From: Elusimicrobiota bacterium
GTDB taxonomy: Bacteria; Elusimicrobiota; Elusimicrobia; UBA1565; UBA9628
Assembly: GCA_016212855.1 (NCBI GenBank)
Contig: JACRDP010000014.1
Span: 1 to 64,000 of the forward strand
DNA: 64,000 bases
Direction of reading: 5' to 3'
Positions 35,191-43,932 of the stretch are shown here, in pieces. Under the pieces are notes generated by a model, which was given only the letters and a program-made list of their open reading frames with translations, had not been told where the DNA came from and made no database searches. The translations under genes and the position numbers were made by a program. Within the stretch, counting starts at the first letter, position 1, and each line of letters opens with the position of its first letter.

Positions 35191-35236
35191 CCCCACCCTC
35201 GCCCACTCGGTTGTTATTTCTCACCACTTTTCCCCA
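35191..35236 (-). promoter_or_regulatory. Two pairs of MraZ-box-like direct repeats
   Basis: On the minus strand TGGGG-N5-TGGTG (35236-35222) and TGGGC-N5-TGGGG (35205-35191) match the known MraZ element (TGGGN repeats with 5-nt spacers). They sit downstream of the -10, where bound MraZ would block elongation or initiation. Confidence 0.75.
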
Positions 35237-35247
35237 CCGGGATCAGG

Positions 35248-35276
35248 AGTATAGAGGACTGATGTGTTTCTGTCAA
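35248..35276 (-). promoter_or_regulatory. Consensus sigma-70 promoter of the dcw operon
   Basis: Minus strand TTGACA (35276-35271) and TATACT (35253-35248) are separated by exactly 17 nt. The start point would be near 35241, about 55 nt before the mraZ ATG. This is the best-looking classical promoter in the window. Confidence 0.85.
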
Positions 35277-35374
35277 TAGCTGTTTTTCGGAGAAAACATT
35301 CTCCGTCGAGAAACGGGCTAAAAAATCCCCCGTTTCGCGCGGGCGTCTTATTGATTCCGCGCGATCAGGCCGCG

Positions 35375-36037
35375 CTAATTTATCCGCGTCTTCACGGTGA
35401 GGCCGTACTCACGCAGCTTCGCGGCGATGTCGGGCTCGACGCCGTCTTTCGGCGAGAACTTCGCGGCGCGCACGAAATCAGCCTTCGCCTTGTCGCGCTT
35501 GCCGAGCGTTTCGTAGGCGAGCCCGCGGTGATGATACGCCGCGTAGTACTTCGCCTGACGCTTCAGTCCCTTGGCGTACGCCTTCACGGCCTCGGCGTCG
35601 CGGCCCGCTTCGTGCAAGGTCCGGCCCGTGTGATAGTAGACGGCCATCCCCGGGCCGGAGCCGGGTCCATCTTCGTCGCGCGTTTCAGCCTGCTTAAGCG
35701 CGGCGAGCGCCTCTTCATAGCGCTTCTGGTCGCGACGGAATATGCCGAGCATGATGTAGGTCCACGCATTGCGTGACTTGTCGAGGGAGATCGCTTCGAG
35801 CTGGTCAGCGACGGCTCGGTCGAACTGCCTCTCGCCCTGGTAGGCCTGAGCGCGGACCTGCAGCAGGGAGACGCGCCCGGCCGGTGTCAGCTCTCCGCTC
35901 AGGCAGGAGTTGAGGCGAATCACGGCGGCGGGATATTCTTTGCGCTGGAGCGCTTCATTGCCGGCGGCGCACTCATCGGCGCTGGCGGAGGACGCGGCGG
36001 CGAGCAGAATGGCGATGATCGCCGAGCGGCTCGTCAT
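35375..36037 (-). CDS. Secreted TPR-repeat protein
   Basis: 220 aa with a signal peptide (MTSRSAIIAILLAAASSASA). Tetratricopeptide-like units cover most of the mature protein (AGNEALQRKEYPAAVIRLNS, AWTYIMLGIFRRDQKRYEEALAAL, AAYHHRGLAYETLGKRDKAKADF). It is translationally coupled to the peptidase-MA-like gene upstream (ATGA overlap), so the two probably act together in the periplasm. No specific partner can be named. Confidence 0.8.
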   Translation of the reverse strand: MTSRSAIIAILLAAASSASADECAAGNEALQRKEYPAAVIRLNSCLSGELTPAGRVSLLQVRAQAYQGERQFDRAVADQLEAISLDKSRNAWTYIMLGIFRRDQKRYEEALAALKQAETRDEDGPGSGPGMAVYYHTGRTLHEAGRDAEAVKAYAKGLKRQAKYYAAYHHRGLAYETLGKRDKAKADFVRAAKFSPKDGVEPDIAAKLREYGLTVKTRIN

Positions 36038-37212
36038 TGCCCCCCCAGCTTTGCCATTGAAGCGCGCGAGAGCTCATAGCGCCAGGCGTGTTCAAGGGCG
36101 ACCATGCGGGTGTAAGGCGCGCCGTACGCTCTGTAGAGAGCTTCGGGTGCAGGCCGACCGTCACGCAGGTGAGCGGAGAACTTATAGAAGGACGAACGGT
36201 ATTGAGTGCGGATCAGAAAGCGGACGAGGCTGTAGGACTGCGCGTACCAGAGGCGGACCTTCGCGTCGGGCCAGCCCGCGGTGGACGTGACTCCGGTCAG
36301 TTTCTCGATGGGATAGCCTTCCCCCGCTTCGAGCTTCTCCAGATTCTCTCTCAGCCAGTTCGGCGCGGCGAGGCCGCGCTCGACCTGCACGAGGGTCGCC
36401 ATGCCTTCGGAGAGCCACAGCGGATCGGTCGTGCCGTCCAAAAAGAATCCGTCGAAGTAGATATGAGTGAGCTCGTGCGCGACGATGCCGGGCAGCTCCT
36501 CGCTTTCGTAGACGTAGAGCTTGCGCTTGCCGACCGAGCTGGCGCCGCCCGACCAGACCGGGCGGCCGGTGACGCGGCGGTAGGTATCCTGGTTCTTGAA
36601 CAGGAAGATCAGCGTGCGTTCGCTGCTCGCCCACGGAGAGAAGGGCGCCAAGTCGAGCATGAGGTTCGAGTGCAGGTTCTCGATGAGTTCGATGAAGCGG
36701 TCGGAGGCCGGATACTGCTCGGAGAATACGGTGAAGTGGCGCGAATCGCGGCGCACGAAGCCGGCGGGCGTGGGCATGTCGCCCGAGTCGGTGCGGTCCT
36801 CGCGCGAGCGCGTCGGACGGGCGCGGGACGGCGGTGGAGCCGGCGGCGCGACGGGCGCGGTCTCGGGGTTGTTCGGCCGGCGGTCGTCGGGCGCCGTGCC
36901 GACGTAGTCTCCCGACGGGATCACGTTGGGCGCGGAATCCGGGGCGGGAGTCACCGGCGGGGCCGGCGGCGGGACGACGGGCACGGGCGACGGCGCGTAG
37001 GAGGCGACGTCCTGGGGCGGCGCGGCCGGCGGCGGCGAATCGTACGACGAGGGAAGGGGCGCCGGCGCCGTGGGCACGGCGGCGTACGGGGCGATGTGCT
37101 TCATCTTCGACGCGTCCTTTTCCTCTTCGCCCAAGTACTGATAGACCATCACGCCCCAAAGGCTGATGACCACGAGCCAGATCAGTACGCGGAGGCGTAA
37201 AAGGACGTCCAC
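36034..37212 (-). CDS. Membrane-anchored peptidase MA-like gluzincin
   Basis: 392 aa, GTG start. One N-terminal TM (VLIWLVVISLWGVMVYQYLG) precedes a long Pro-rich, probably disordered linker to about residue 150. The catalytic domain has HELTHIYFDGF and downstream LSEGMATLVQ, i.e. HExxH plus Glu, the gluzincin zinc set of the peptidase MA family. Pro-rich spacing suggests it reaches through the periplasm. Substrate unknown. It leads a two-gene unit with the TPR protein. Confidence 0.8.
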   Translation of the reverse strand: MDVLLRLRVLIWLVVISLWGVMVYQYLGEEEKDASKMKHIAPYAAVPTAPAPLPSSYDSPPPAAPPQDVASYAPSPVPVVPPPAPPVTPAPDSAPNVIPSGDYVGTAPDDRRPNNPETAPVAPPAPPPSRARPTRSREDRTDSGDMPTPAGFVRRDSRHFTVFSEQYPASDRFIELIENLHSNLMLDLAPFSPWASSERTLIFLFKNQDTYRRVTGRPVWSGGASSVGKRKLYVYESEELPGIVAHELTHIYFDGFFLDGTTDPLWLSEGMATLVQVERGLAAPNWLRENLEKLEAGEGYPIEKLTGVTSTAGWPDAKVRLWYAQSYSLVRFLIRTQYRSSFYKFSAHLRDGRPAPEALYRAYGAPYTRMVALEHAWRYELSRASMAKLGGQ

Positions 37213-37218
37213 AGGGTT

Positions 37219-37224
37219 AGTTTA
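37219..37224 (-). promoter_or_regulatory. -10-like TAAACT, 6 nt before the peptidase GTG
   Basis: TAAACT on the minus strand, six bases (aaccct), then GTG at 37212. Identical hexamer and spacing to the site before the 1976 gene. Confidence 0.45.
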
Positions 37225-37257
37225 GCCCCTCCGCACGAGTTTGACCACCCTGGGACC

Positions 37258-37758
37258 CTAGCCCAGATTGTGGTCGCGCATGCGCAGGGCCGTTTGGGCC
37301 AAGCTGTGCACGAACAGGGCGAAGATGACGATGAACACGGCGTGGGAGAGAACCATGCCGAGCGCCGGACCTTCGAGCGGCTGACGCCAGCGGATGATGC
37401 CGATCATCGAGCCGGCGGCGGCGATCGAGCAAAGGATGGTCTCGAGCCGGGAGGTCGTGAGCGCGGCCGCCGTCGGCGCGAGCACGAACAGCAGCCACAT
37501 CGGGCCCCAGTAGGGGTAGAGCAGGTAAAACAGCGGAATGGCCCAAACGAGGTTGAGCCATACCTGCATCTGGCGGAAGCGCCCCGCCCAGCCGACCCAG
37601 CGGTACTGGTTCTTGCCGATCCACCAGTTGGCGAACACGTCGGCGACGAGAATGCCGAGCGAGATCTTCGTGATGTGGCTCTCGGCCTCTCCGAACTGAA
37701 CGGCGAGAAGGATGAGCACCAGCGCGAACGGCGTGAAGTAGCGGCTGAGCATCTGCAT
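37258..37758 (-). CDS. Polytopic membrane protein of unknown function
   Basis: 166 aa with four to five hydrophobic segments (YFTPFALVLILLAVQFG, MWLLFVLAPTAAALTT, AVFIVIFALFVHSLAQ). It overlaps the end of rsmG by only the intergenic start context and closes the long rpmH-rsmG run. No domain recognised and no charged catalytic residues stand out. Presumably an integral inner-membrane protein. Confidence 0.65.
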   Translation of the reverse strand: MQMLSRYFTPFALVLILLAVQFGEAESHITKISLGILVADVFANWWIGKNQYRWVGWAGRFRQMQVWLNLVWAIPLFYLLYPYWGPMWLLFVLAPTAAALTTSRLETILCSIAAAGSMIGIIRWRQPLEGPALGMVLSHAVFIVIFALFVHSLAQTALRMRDHNLG

Positions 37759-37761
37759 CGG

Positions 37762-38436
37762 TCAATCCTCCCTGCGCGCGAAGAGCACCAGGCGCCGGTC
37801 GCGCGCTTCACCCGGACGGCGATAAGGGCAAGACTTTAGCACTGTGGCCCCTGTCCCGGCCAGAGACTTCGCGAGCGCGGGCTCGGCCGGATCGGGCTCG
37901 TCCGATTGAAACGCGGCGAACAGCCCTTTCGGTCCGAGCAGGGGCCAGGCGAGGCGCACGGCCTCGGGCAGTTCGGCGAGCGCGCGTTCGATTACGCAGT
38001 CCTGATCGCGTTCGTAGGCCGTGAGCGCCGCGCCCGAGCCGGCGCGGCGATTGAGCACGCGCAGCCCCTTGAGCCCGGTGCGCGTCGCGGCCGCGTTGAG
38101 GAAGCGGTACTTGCGCTCGACGGATTCCATGAGCGTGACCTCGGCCTCGGGCCAGACGAGCTTGAGGACGATGCCGATGAAGCCCGCGCCGGAGCCGAGA
38201 TCGAGTATGCGCGGGGCTTTGGGAAGGAGAGTTCTCAGGATCGACGCCGCGAAAATTCCGTCCGAGGCGTGCTTGAGCACGAGGTCGTCCCAGCCCGCGT
38301 CGGCGGTGAGGTTCACGTCCTCATTCTTTTCCCGTACGAAGGCGAGATAGGCGGAGATCTTCTCGAGCGCGGCGGGGCCTACCGGCTCGCCCCATGCCGC
38401 GGCGGCGCGGGAGAGGCTCTCGAGCGCCGTGCTCAT
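37762..38436 (-). CDS. rsmG: 16S rRNA (guanine527-N7)-methyltransferase
   Basis: 224 aa. The SAM-binding motif is ILDLGSGAGFIGIVLKLVWPEAEVTLMES, followed by LNRRAGSG and the RsmG-specific C-terminal region. It methylates G527 of 16S rRNA. It overlaps the mnmG stop by four bases, the classical gidA-gidB pair. Confidence 0.94.
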   Translation of the reverse strand: MSTALESLSRAAAAWGEPVGPAALEKISAYLAFVREKNEDVNLTADAGWDDLVLKHASDGIFAASILRTLLPKAPRILDLGSGAGFIGIVLKLVWPEAEVTLMESVERKYRFLNAAATRTGLKGLRVLNRRAGSGAALTAYERDQDCVIERALAELPEAVRLAWPLLGPKGLFAAFQSDEPDPAEPALAKSLAGTGATVLKSCPYRRPGEARDRRLVLFARRED

Positions 38437-40247
38437 TGCTCCCGGACGGACAGTTCGGAGTTATCCCCGGCGTTTCCAACGTTGGAAGCGTTGGGGATAA
38501 CTTGACGCCTCGAATGGACCCAGAGGATCTGCACATCGGCCGGGGTCACGCCGGGGACGCGGCCGGCCTGGCCGAGCGTACGGGGCTTGAGGCGAGCGAG
38601 CTTCTGGCGCGCCTCGTTGGTGAGCGCCCCGAGCGTCGTGTAGTCGAGCGCGGCGGGAAGCTCGGTCAGCTCCGCGGCTTTCAGGCGCTCGGCGCCGGCG
38701 CGCTCGCGCGCGATATAGGGACCGTAGGATTCGCGGACGGCGCGCTGGTCGCGGACCTTGTCCATGGACCACGGCGCGAGCTCCTCATCAGGTTTGTCGC
38801 CGGTGCCGGCGACGACGAGTTCTTTATACCGGAGGAAGCGTTCGCGCGCTTCCGGAGCGATGAGGCCGAGCGCGAAGCCCTTCTCCATCAATCTCATGTC
38901 GGCGTCGTCGGCGCGCAGGCTGAGGCGGTTCTCGGCGCGGGCGGTGAACATGCGGTAGGGCTCGTCGACGCCGCGCAGGACGAGGTCGTCGACCATGACG
39001 CCGATATAGGCCTCGTCGCGCCGGAGCGTGAACGGAGCTTGGGAAGCGGCGCGCAGCGCGGCGTTGATTCCGGCCAGCAGGCCCTGGCTCGCGGCCTCCT
39101 CGTAGCCGGTCGTGCCGTTGATTTGGCCCGCGAGGAACAGGCCGGGAACGGCGCGGCATTCGAGCGAGTCGGTGAGCTGGGTGGGCTGGCAGAAGTCGTA
39201 TTCGATCGCGTATCCGTAGCGCGTGAGCAAAGCGTTCTCGAGGCCGGGGATGGTGGAGACAAGCTCCCGCTGAGCCGCCTCCGGAAGGCTCGTGGACATG
39301 CCGTTCAGATACATCTCGCTCGTGTTCCAGCCTTCGGGCTCGAGGAACAGCTGGTGCCGCTCTTTGTGCGGGAACTTGACGACCTTGTCCTCGATAGACG
39401 GGCAGTAACGCGGGCCGACGCCCTCGATCTTGCCGGAGTACAGCGGTGAATTCGCCAGGTTGTCCCGGATCGTCTGGTGCGTCCGGGCGTTCGTGTAGGC
39501 CACCCAACTGGGCAACTGCGGGGTGGCGATCCGCTCGGTGAAGTGTGAAAACGGCTTGGGGACCGGATCTCCGTCTTGGCGCTCGAACTTCGAGAAATCG
39601 ACGGTGGCCGCGTGCAGGCGCGGCGGCGTGCCGGTTTTAAGCCGGCCGACGGCCAGGCCGAGCGCCTTGAGCGAGGCGGAGACGCCGAGGGCGGGCGGTT
39701 CGCCGCTGCGGCCCGCCGCGTGCGAGCTCAGGCCGACGTGGGCGAGGCCGTTGAGAAAGGTCCCGGTGGTGAGGACCACCGTCTTGCCTTCATAGCGGGT
39801 GCCGCGCTTGGAGATGACGCCACGGACGGCGCTGCCGTCCGTCCAAATATCCCACGCCTCGTCCTGGACGGGGTCGAGGCCGGGCGCGGCTTCTACGACC
39901 TTCTTCTGGCCCGCGCGATACGCGGCCTTATCGCATTGCGCGCGCGGCGAGCGCACGGCCTGGCCCTTGCTGAGGTTGAGCGTCTGCGAAAAATAGGAGG
40001 AGCGGTCGGCGGCCTTGGCCATCTCGCCGCCGAGCGCGTCGAGCTCGCGCACCATCTGGCCTTTGCCGACCCCGCCGATCGAGGGATTGCAGGACATCGT
40101 CGCGATCGTGTCCAGGCTTTGCGTGAGCAGCAGAGTCTTGCGGCCCATCCGCGAGGAAGCGAGCGCCGCCTCGACGCCGGCGTGGCCGGCGCCGACGACG
40201 ATGACGTCGTAGCGTCGCGGATAAAGGCTGAAGGCCGCGTCAGCCAT
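38433..40247 (-). CDS. mnmG: tRNA U34 carboxymethylaminomethyl modification enzyme MnmG
   Basis: 604 aa. The FAD site is VIVVGAGHAGVEAALASSRMG, with MSCNPSIGGVGKGQMVRE and the GidA signature GPRYCPSIEDKVVKF. Works with MnmE, encoded in the same operon, to install cmnm5U34. Full length. The start overlaps the upstream membrane-protein gene by 8 bp. Confidence 0.97.
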   Translation of the reverse strand: MADAAFSLYPRRYDVIVVGAGHAGVEAALASSRMGRKTLLLTQSLDTIATMSCNPSIGGVGKGQMVRELDALGGEMAKAADRSSYFSQTLNLSKGQAVRSPRAQCDKAAYRAGQKKVVEAAPGLDPVQDEAWDIWTDGSAVRGVISKRGTRYEGKTVVLTTGTFLNGLAHVGLSSHAAGRSGEPPALGVSASLKALGLAVGRLKTGTPPRLHAATVDFSKFERQDGDPVPKPFSHFTERIATPQLPSWVAYTNARTHQTIRDNLANSPLYSGKIEGVGPRYCPSIEDKVVKFPHKERHQLFLEPEGWNTSEMYLNGMSTSLPEAAQRELVSTIPGLENALLTRYGYAIEYDFCQPTQLTDSLECRAVPGLFLAGQINGTTGYEEAASQGLLAGINAALRAASQAPFTLRRDEAYIGVMVDDLVLRGVDEPYRMFTARAENRLSLRADDADMRLMEKGFALGLIAPEARERFLRYKELVVAGTGDKPDEELAPWSMDKVRDQRAVRESYGPYIARERAGAERLKAAELTELPAALDYTTLGALTNEARQKLARLKPRTLGQAGRVPGVTPADVQILWVHSRRQVIPNASNVGNAGDNSELSVREQ

Positions 40248-41016
40248 AGAGCAGGGCTTTGAGCGTCTCCTTGGGCAGCCAGCCGAGCATGAACGCGGCG
40301 ATGACGACCACGATCTGCAGAAGCAAGGCGAAGAGCAAGGGCAGGAGCGCGCGCGGCAGGGGCCGGCCGGGCGGCAGTTTCTTAAGTCCGAACGCGCCGG
40401 CGAACAGCATCCACAGGCCCGCGCCGCCGACGACGGCCTTATACCCCGTCTCCCAACGCAGCATCGTCACGACCGCTTCCGGAACGTATGTGAGCAGCTG
40501 GATGACGTTCATCACGAGGAGGAAGGCGGCGAGAGGCCGCCACCAGTCGGAGGGAACCCTCTTCATCGCGTAGATCGTCGGCAGAATCCACAGCGTGAAC
40601 AACACTCGGAACTGGAACCCGTTGATGATCGACGGCGCATGCTCCCGGGGCAGATATAAAACGATGAAGATCCACGGTATGACCGACCAAAAGAAAGAGG
40701 TGAACAACTTCAACGGCAGCCAACCGTCCTTCATCCAGTGCAGCAGCGCGCCGGTAAATCCGATGAGGAAAGCCATCAGCAGGGGTTGCCACAGCATGAC
40801 CTTGAGCCAGAACAGGAAGTCCTGCGTTCCCAGCGGCACGGCGGCGTTGGCGTCGGGAAAGTCGAAGGGCTTCCAGTACTGGAAGACGGCGGCGCCGAGC
40901 AAGGTGAGACCGTAGACGACGAGCGCGTCGCGCAGCGCGCCGTGTTCGGAGCAGGCCTCCGCCGCCCGCGACGGCGAGACGATGAACATGCGTCCGAACG
41001 CCAAGGCCTTCTTCAC
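40240..41016 (-). CDS. Multi-pass membrane protein, Yip1-like
   Basis: 258 aa from a GTG at 41016 that overlaps the MFS stop (GTGA); the track ORF from 41691 is out of context. Six or so TMs (VVYGLTLLGAAVF, FLFWLKVMLWQPLLMAFLIGF, LLFALLLQIVVVIAAFMLGWL). Distribution of TMs and the soluble N-terminus resemble the Yip1 family, but this is tentative. It sits between an MFS gene and mnmG with overlaps on both sides. Confidence 0.6.
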   Translation of the reverse strand: MKKALAFGRMFIVSPSRAAEACSEHGALRDALVVYGLTLLGAAVFQYWKPFDFPDANAAVPLGTQDFLFWLKVMLWQPLLMAFLIGFTGALLHWMKDGWLPLKLFTSFFWSVIPWIFIVLYLPREHAPSIINGFQFRVLFTLWILPTIYAMKRVPSDWWRPLAAFLLVMNVIQLLTYVPEAVVTMLRWETGYKAVVGGAGLWMLFAGAFGLKKLPPGRPLPRALLPLLFALLLQIVVVIAAFMLGWLPKETLKALLYG

Positions 41017-42221
41017 GCGATCGCCTCCGCGGCGTCGGCGTCGACGCCGAAGCCCTTGCGGGCGTACAGGCACACCCCGCCGCCGACGCCGAGCGCCAGG
41101 CAGGCGGCGAGCAGGGACGGGGCGAGGCCGAAATGATCCGAGCCCCAGCCGATGATGGCGGGCGAGGCGGCGTCGCCGAGCAGATGAATGACGAAGATAT
41201 TGGCCGCGAAGGCCATCGAGCGCTTCTCGACACGAGTGACCGACACGATCGCAGCGTTGAGCGGGCCCATGTTGAGGAAGAGCATGGTCTCGGCGAGGAA
41301 CAGGCAGACGATCGCGGCCTTGAGCGAGGGCGCGGCGATCGCGGCGGCGGCGAGCGGCATGCCGAGAAGCAGGCCCCAGCCCGAGACGAGCAGGTCGGCC
41401 GTGCGGTCGGTGCGGCGCAGCCGGTCGGACAGGAAGCCCCCGATGAGGCTGCCCGCCAAGCCTCCGGCGACGGTGACGCCGCCGAACAGCAGGCCGGCAT
41501 GGCCGACGCTGAGCCCCCACGCGCGGTGAAAAAAAGTGGGCATCCAGACGGCGAAGCCGCCGAGGGCGAAGGTCATGCCCGCTCCGGCGTAGGTGGCCAT
41601 GCGGAAGGTGCGCACGCTCCAGACCTCGCGGTAGCCGGTCAGCGCCGGCGGCGTGGCGCGGTGCGGCGCGTCGGCGGGCAGGAGCAGGCACAGCGCGGCG
41701 AGGAGCAGGCCGGGCAGACCCACGACGAGAAACGCATGGCGCCAGCCGAGGATTTCGCCGAGCTTGCCCCCTCCCGCGTAGCCCAACGCCGAGCCGACCG
41801 GGATCGCGAGGCTGAAGAACGCGAGCGCTCTTCCGCGCTTCTCGAGCGGGAAGCGCTCCGCGACGAACGCGGGCGAGATCGCGCCGTAGCAGGCTTCGCC
41901 GATGCCGACGACCGTGCGCGAGAGGAATAAAGACGGGAAGCCGGTCGCGAACGCGGCCGCGCCGGTCGCGACGCTCCAGAGTCCGACGCCGCCGGCGATC
42001 CAGGGCTTGCGGCCGCGCGAATCGGCGAGCCAGGCGATGGGCGGCGCGGCCAGCATGTAGATGATCATGAACGCGGAGGCCAGGCTCCCGGCCTGCGCGT
42101 CGGTGAGGGCGAGCTCGCCGGAGATCAGCGGCAGCAGGGCGTAGACGATCTGCCGGTCGACGTAATTGAGGATGTTCACCGAGAGGAGCAGGGCCAGCAC
42201 TCCGTTCGGCGAGGAGATCAC
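41013..42221 (-). CDS. Major facilitator superfamily transporter
   Basis: 402 aa with 12 TMs. The MFS motif A-like loop is PIAWLADSRGRKPWIAG, and a second copy lies at SLIGGFLSDRLRRTDR. Resembles sugar-phosphate/spinster-type permeases (NYVDRQIVYALLPLISGEL), which in bacteria move organic anions or lipids. Substrate unknown. It is embedded in the mnmE-mnmG operon, an unusual place. Confidence 0.85.
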   Translation of the reverse strand: MISSPNGVLALLLSVNILNYVDRQIVYALLPLISGELALTDAQAGSLASAFMIIYMLAAPPIAWLADSRGRKPWIAGGVGLWSVATGAAAFATGFPSLFLSRTVVGIGEACYGAISPAFVAERFPLEKRGRALAFFSLAIPVGSALGYAGGGKLGEILGWRHAFLVVGLPGLLLAALCLLLPADAPHRATPPALTGYREVWSVRTFRMATYAGAGMTFALGGFAVWMPTFFHRAWGLSVGHAGLLFGGVTVAGGLAGSLIGGFLSDRLRRTDRTADLLVSGWGLLLGMPLAAAAIAAPSLKAAIVCLFLAETMLFLNMGPLNAAIVSVTRVEKRSMAFAANIFVIHLLGDAASPAIIGWGSDHFGLAPSLLAACLALGVGGGVCLYARKGFGVDADAAEAIA

Positions 42222-42580
42222 GGTGTTCGGACCTTATACACGGCGTCGCCTGCTCGAACCCGGTCGGCGACGGAGATCGCGACGGTCTCGCCCGCGAGCG
42301 CGCTCTGCACGCAGCGCTTGCCGACGCACAGGCGCTCGACGCGCTGGGACAGGTCGGTGTCGCGTCCCTTCACGCGCACCGCGTCGCCGGCGGACACGGA
42401 CTCTTCCAGGAGAATGATCATCTCGCCTTTCTTGGCGTCGTAGGCGCGGACCTTGCCCAGCAGGGGCGCGCCGACGATCTGCTCGTCGGGCGAGATGCCG
42501 GTCACGGGAGTTCGGTGCAAGGGCTTGGCCTTGGGGGGTTTCGGGGGCTTGGTGGACGGCATGATCTTTTTATTCCTCAC
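42218..42580 (-). CDS. EF-Tu domain-II-like small beta-barrel protein
   Basis: 120 aa if translated from the GTG at 42580 overlapping the mnmE stop; ATG 42562 is an alternative. After a Lys/Pro-rich N-terminus, the segment LGKVRAYDAKKGEMIILLEESVSAGDAVRVKG ... VAISVADRVRAGDAVYKV has the strand pattern of EF-Tu domain II, seen in small 'translation elongation factor-like' proteins. No GTPase domain is present. A link to translation or peptidase U32-type RNA modification is plausible from position behind mnmE, but unproven. Confidence 0.6.
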   Translation of the reverse strand: MRNKKIMPSTKPPKPPKAKPLHRTPVTGISPDEQIVGAPLLGKVRAYDAKKGEMIILLEESVSAGDAVRVKGRDTDLSQRVERLCVGKRCVQSALAGETVAISVADRVRAGDAVYKVRTP

Positions 42581-43932
42581 TTTCCGATGCAGAACTTGGA
42601 AAAGATTTCATCGAGCACGGCTTCGGCGGCGCCGTCGCCGCGAGCCTCGTTGAGCAGGGCCAAGGCGCGGCGCAGGCGGTCGGCGGCGCGGTCCTCCCAC
42701 GCTCCGGGGCGCGCGGCGAGTTCGGCGCGCGCGGCGGCGAGCTCGGCGAGGGCGCGGGCCAGCGCAGCGCTTTGGCGCGCGTCGTCGAGCAGGCACTCGC
42801 CCTCGTCGGCGGCGGCTCCGCCCGCGGCGGCGGCGATCGCGGCCTCGAGCGCGTCGAGGCCGTGGCCGGTCAGCGCCGAGCAGGAGACGCCGTGCTCCGC
42901 GCGCGCTCCGGGCAGGTCGGATTTATTATGCGCGACGATGAGCGCGGCGCCGCGGCGCTTCGCGGCGGCGGCTATGTAGTCGCGCGTTCTGTCGTCAAGC
43001 TCGTCCGGGGCGCGAGCCGAATCGACGACCAGCACCGCGACCTCGCAGGACTCAAGCGCGCCCTCGGCGCGGGCGACGCCTTCGCGCTCGGCGCCGCCTT
43101 CCGCATCCTCGCGCAGGCCCGCGGTGTCCACGAGAGTGACGACCGCGCCGCCGAGCTCGGCCTGCTCCTCGAGGACGTCTCGCGTCGTGCCGGGCATGGA
43201 AGAAACGATGGCTCGAGGACGTCCCAGGAGGGCGTTCAACAGCGACGACTTGCCGGCGTTGGGACTGCCGAACAGGCCCACGCGCGCGCCCTCGCGGCGC
43301 GAGCGGCCGCGCGCGTAGCCCGCGAGCAATCGCTCGATTCCCGCGGAGGCGTCCCGCAGAGACGCGTCCGCCTCTGAAGGAGCCAGCGGCGCGATATCCT
43401 CCTCCGGGTGGTCGAGCCGGACCTCGAGCGCGGCAAGCAGCTCGAGAATCGGAGCGCGGACCTCATCCAGGGCGTCGGAGAGCCCGCCTTCCAGGCGTCT
43501 CAGTGCGGCGGATCTGGCGGCCGCGCCGCGGGCGGCGATCAGGTCGCCGACGGCGCGCGCCTGGGCGAGGTCGAGCCGGCCGTTGACGTAGGCGCGGCGC
43601 GTGAACTCGCCCGGCGCGGCGGCGCGCGCGCCGGCCTCGATGGCGGCCGACACGATCTCGCGCAAAATCTCCGGCGAGCCGTGCGCGGCCAACTCGAGCA
43701 GGTCTTCCCCCGTCGGCGTCACGGGCCCCGCCCAATAGGTCGCGACGACGCGATCGACAATCACCTCGCCGCGGCGCAGGCGGCGCGCCGTCGCCCGCCG
43801 CGGCTCGAGCTCGGTACCGAGCAGAAGACGGGAGATCTCCCGGCAGCCGGGGCCGGACAGCCTCACCACGCCCAGCGCGGAGCGGCCCGGCGGGGTGGCG
43901 AGCGCGACGATCGTCTCTTCCGTCGAGCTCAT
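42577..43932 (-). CDS. mnmE: tRNA modification GTPase MnmE
   Basis: 451 aa from ATG 43932, overlapping the jag stop; the track ORF from 44139 is too long. The N-terminal domain starts ETIVALATPPGRSALGVVRLSG. The G domain has GSPNAGKSSLLNALLG, PGTTRD, DTAG and NKSD. It ends FSKFCIGK, the conserved C-terminal Cys signature. It works with MnmG on wobble uridines. Confidence 0.97.
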   Translation of the reverse strand: MSSTEETIVALATPPGRSALGVVRLSGPGCREISRLLLGTELEPRRATARRLRRGEVIVDRVVATYWAGPVTPTGEDLLELAAHGSPEILREIVSAAIEAGARAAAPGEFTRRAYVNGRLDLAQARAVGDLIAARGAAARSAALRRLEGGLSDALDEVRAPILELLAALEVRLDHPEEDIAPLAPSEADASLRDASAGIERLLAGYARGRSRREGARVGLFGSPNAGKSSLLNALLGRPRAIVSSMPGTTRDVLEEQAELGGAVVTLVDTAGLREDAEGGAEREGVARAEGALESCEVAVLVVDSARAPDELDDRTRDYIAAAAKRRGAALIVAHNKSDLPGARAEHGVSCSALTGHGLDALEAAIAAAAGGAAADEGECLLDDARQSAALARALAELAAARAELAARPGAWEDRAADRLRRALALLNEARGDGAAEAVLDEIFSKFCIGK

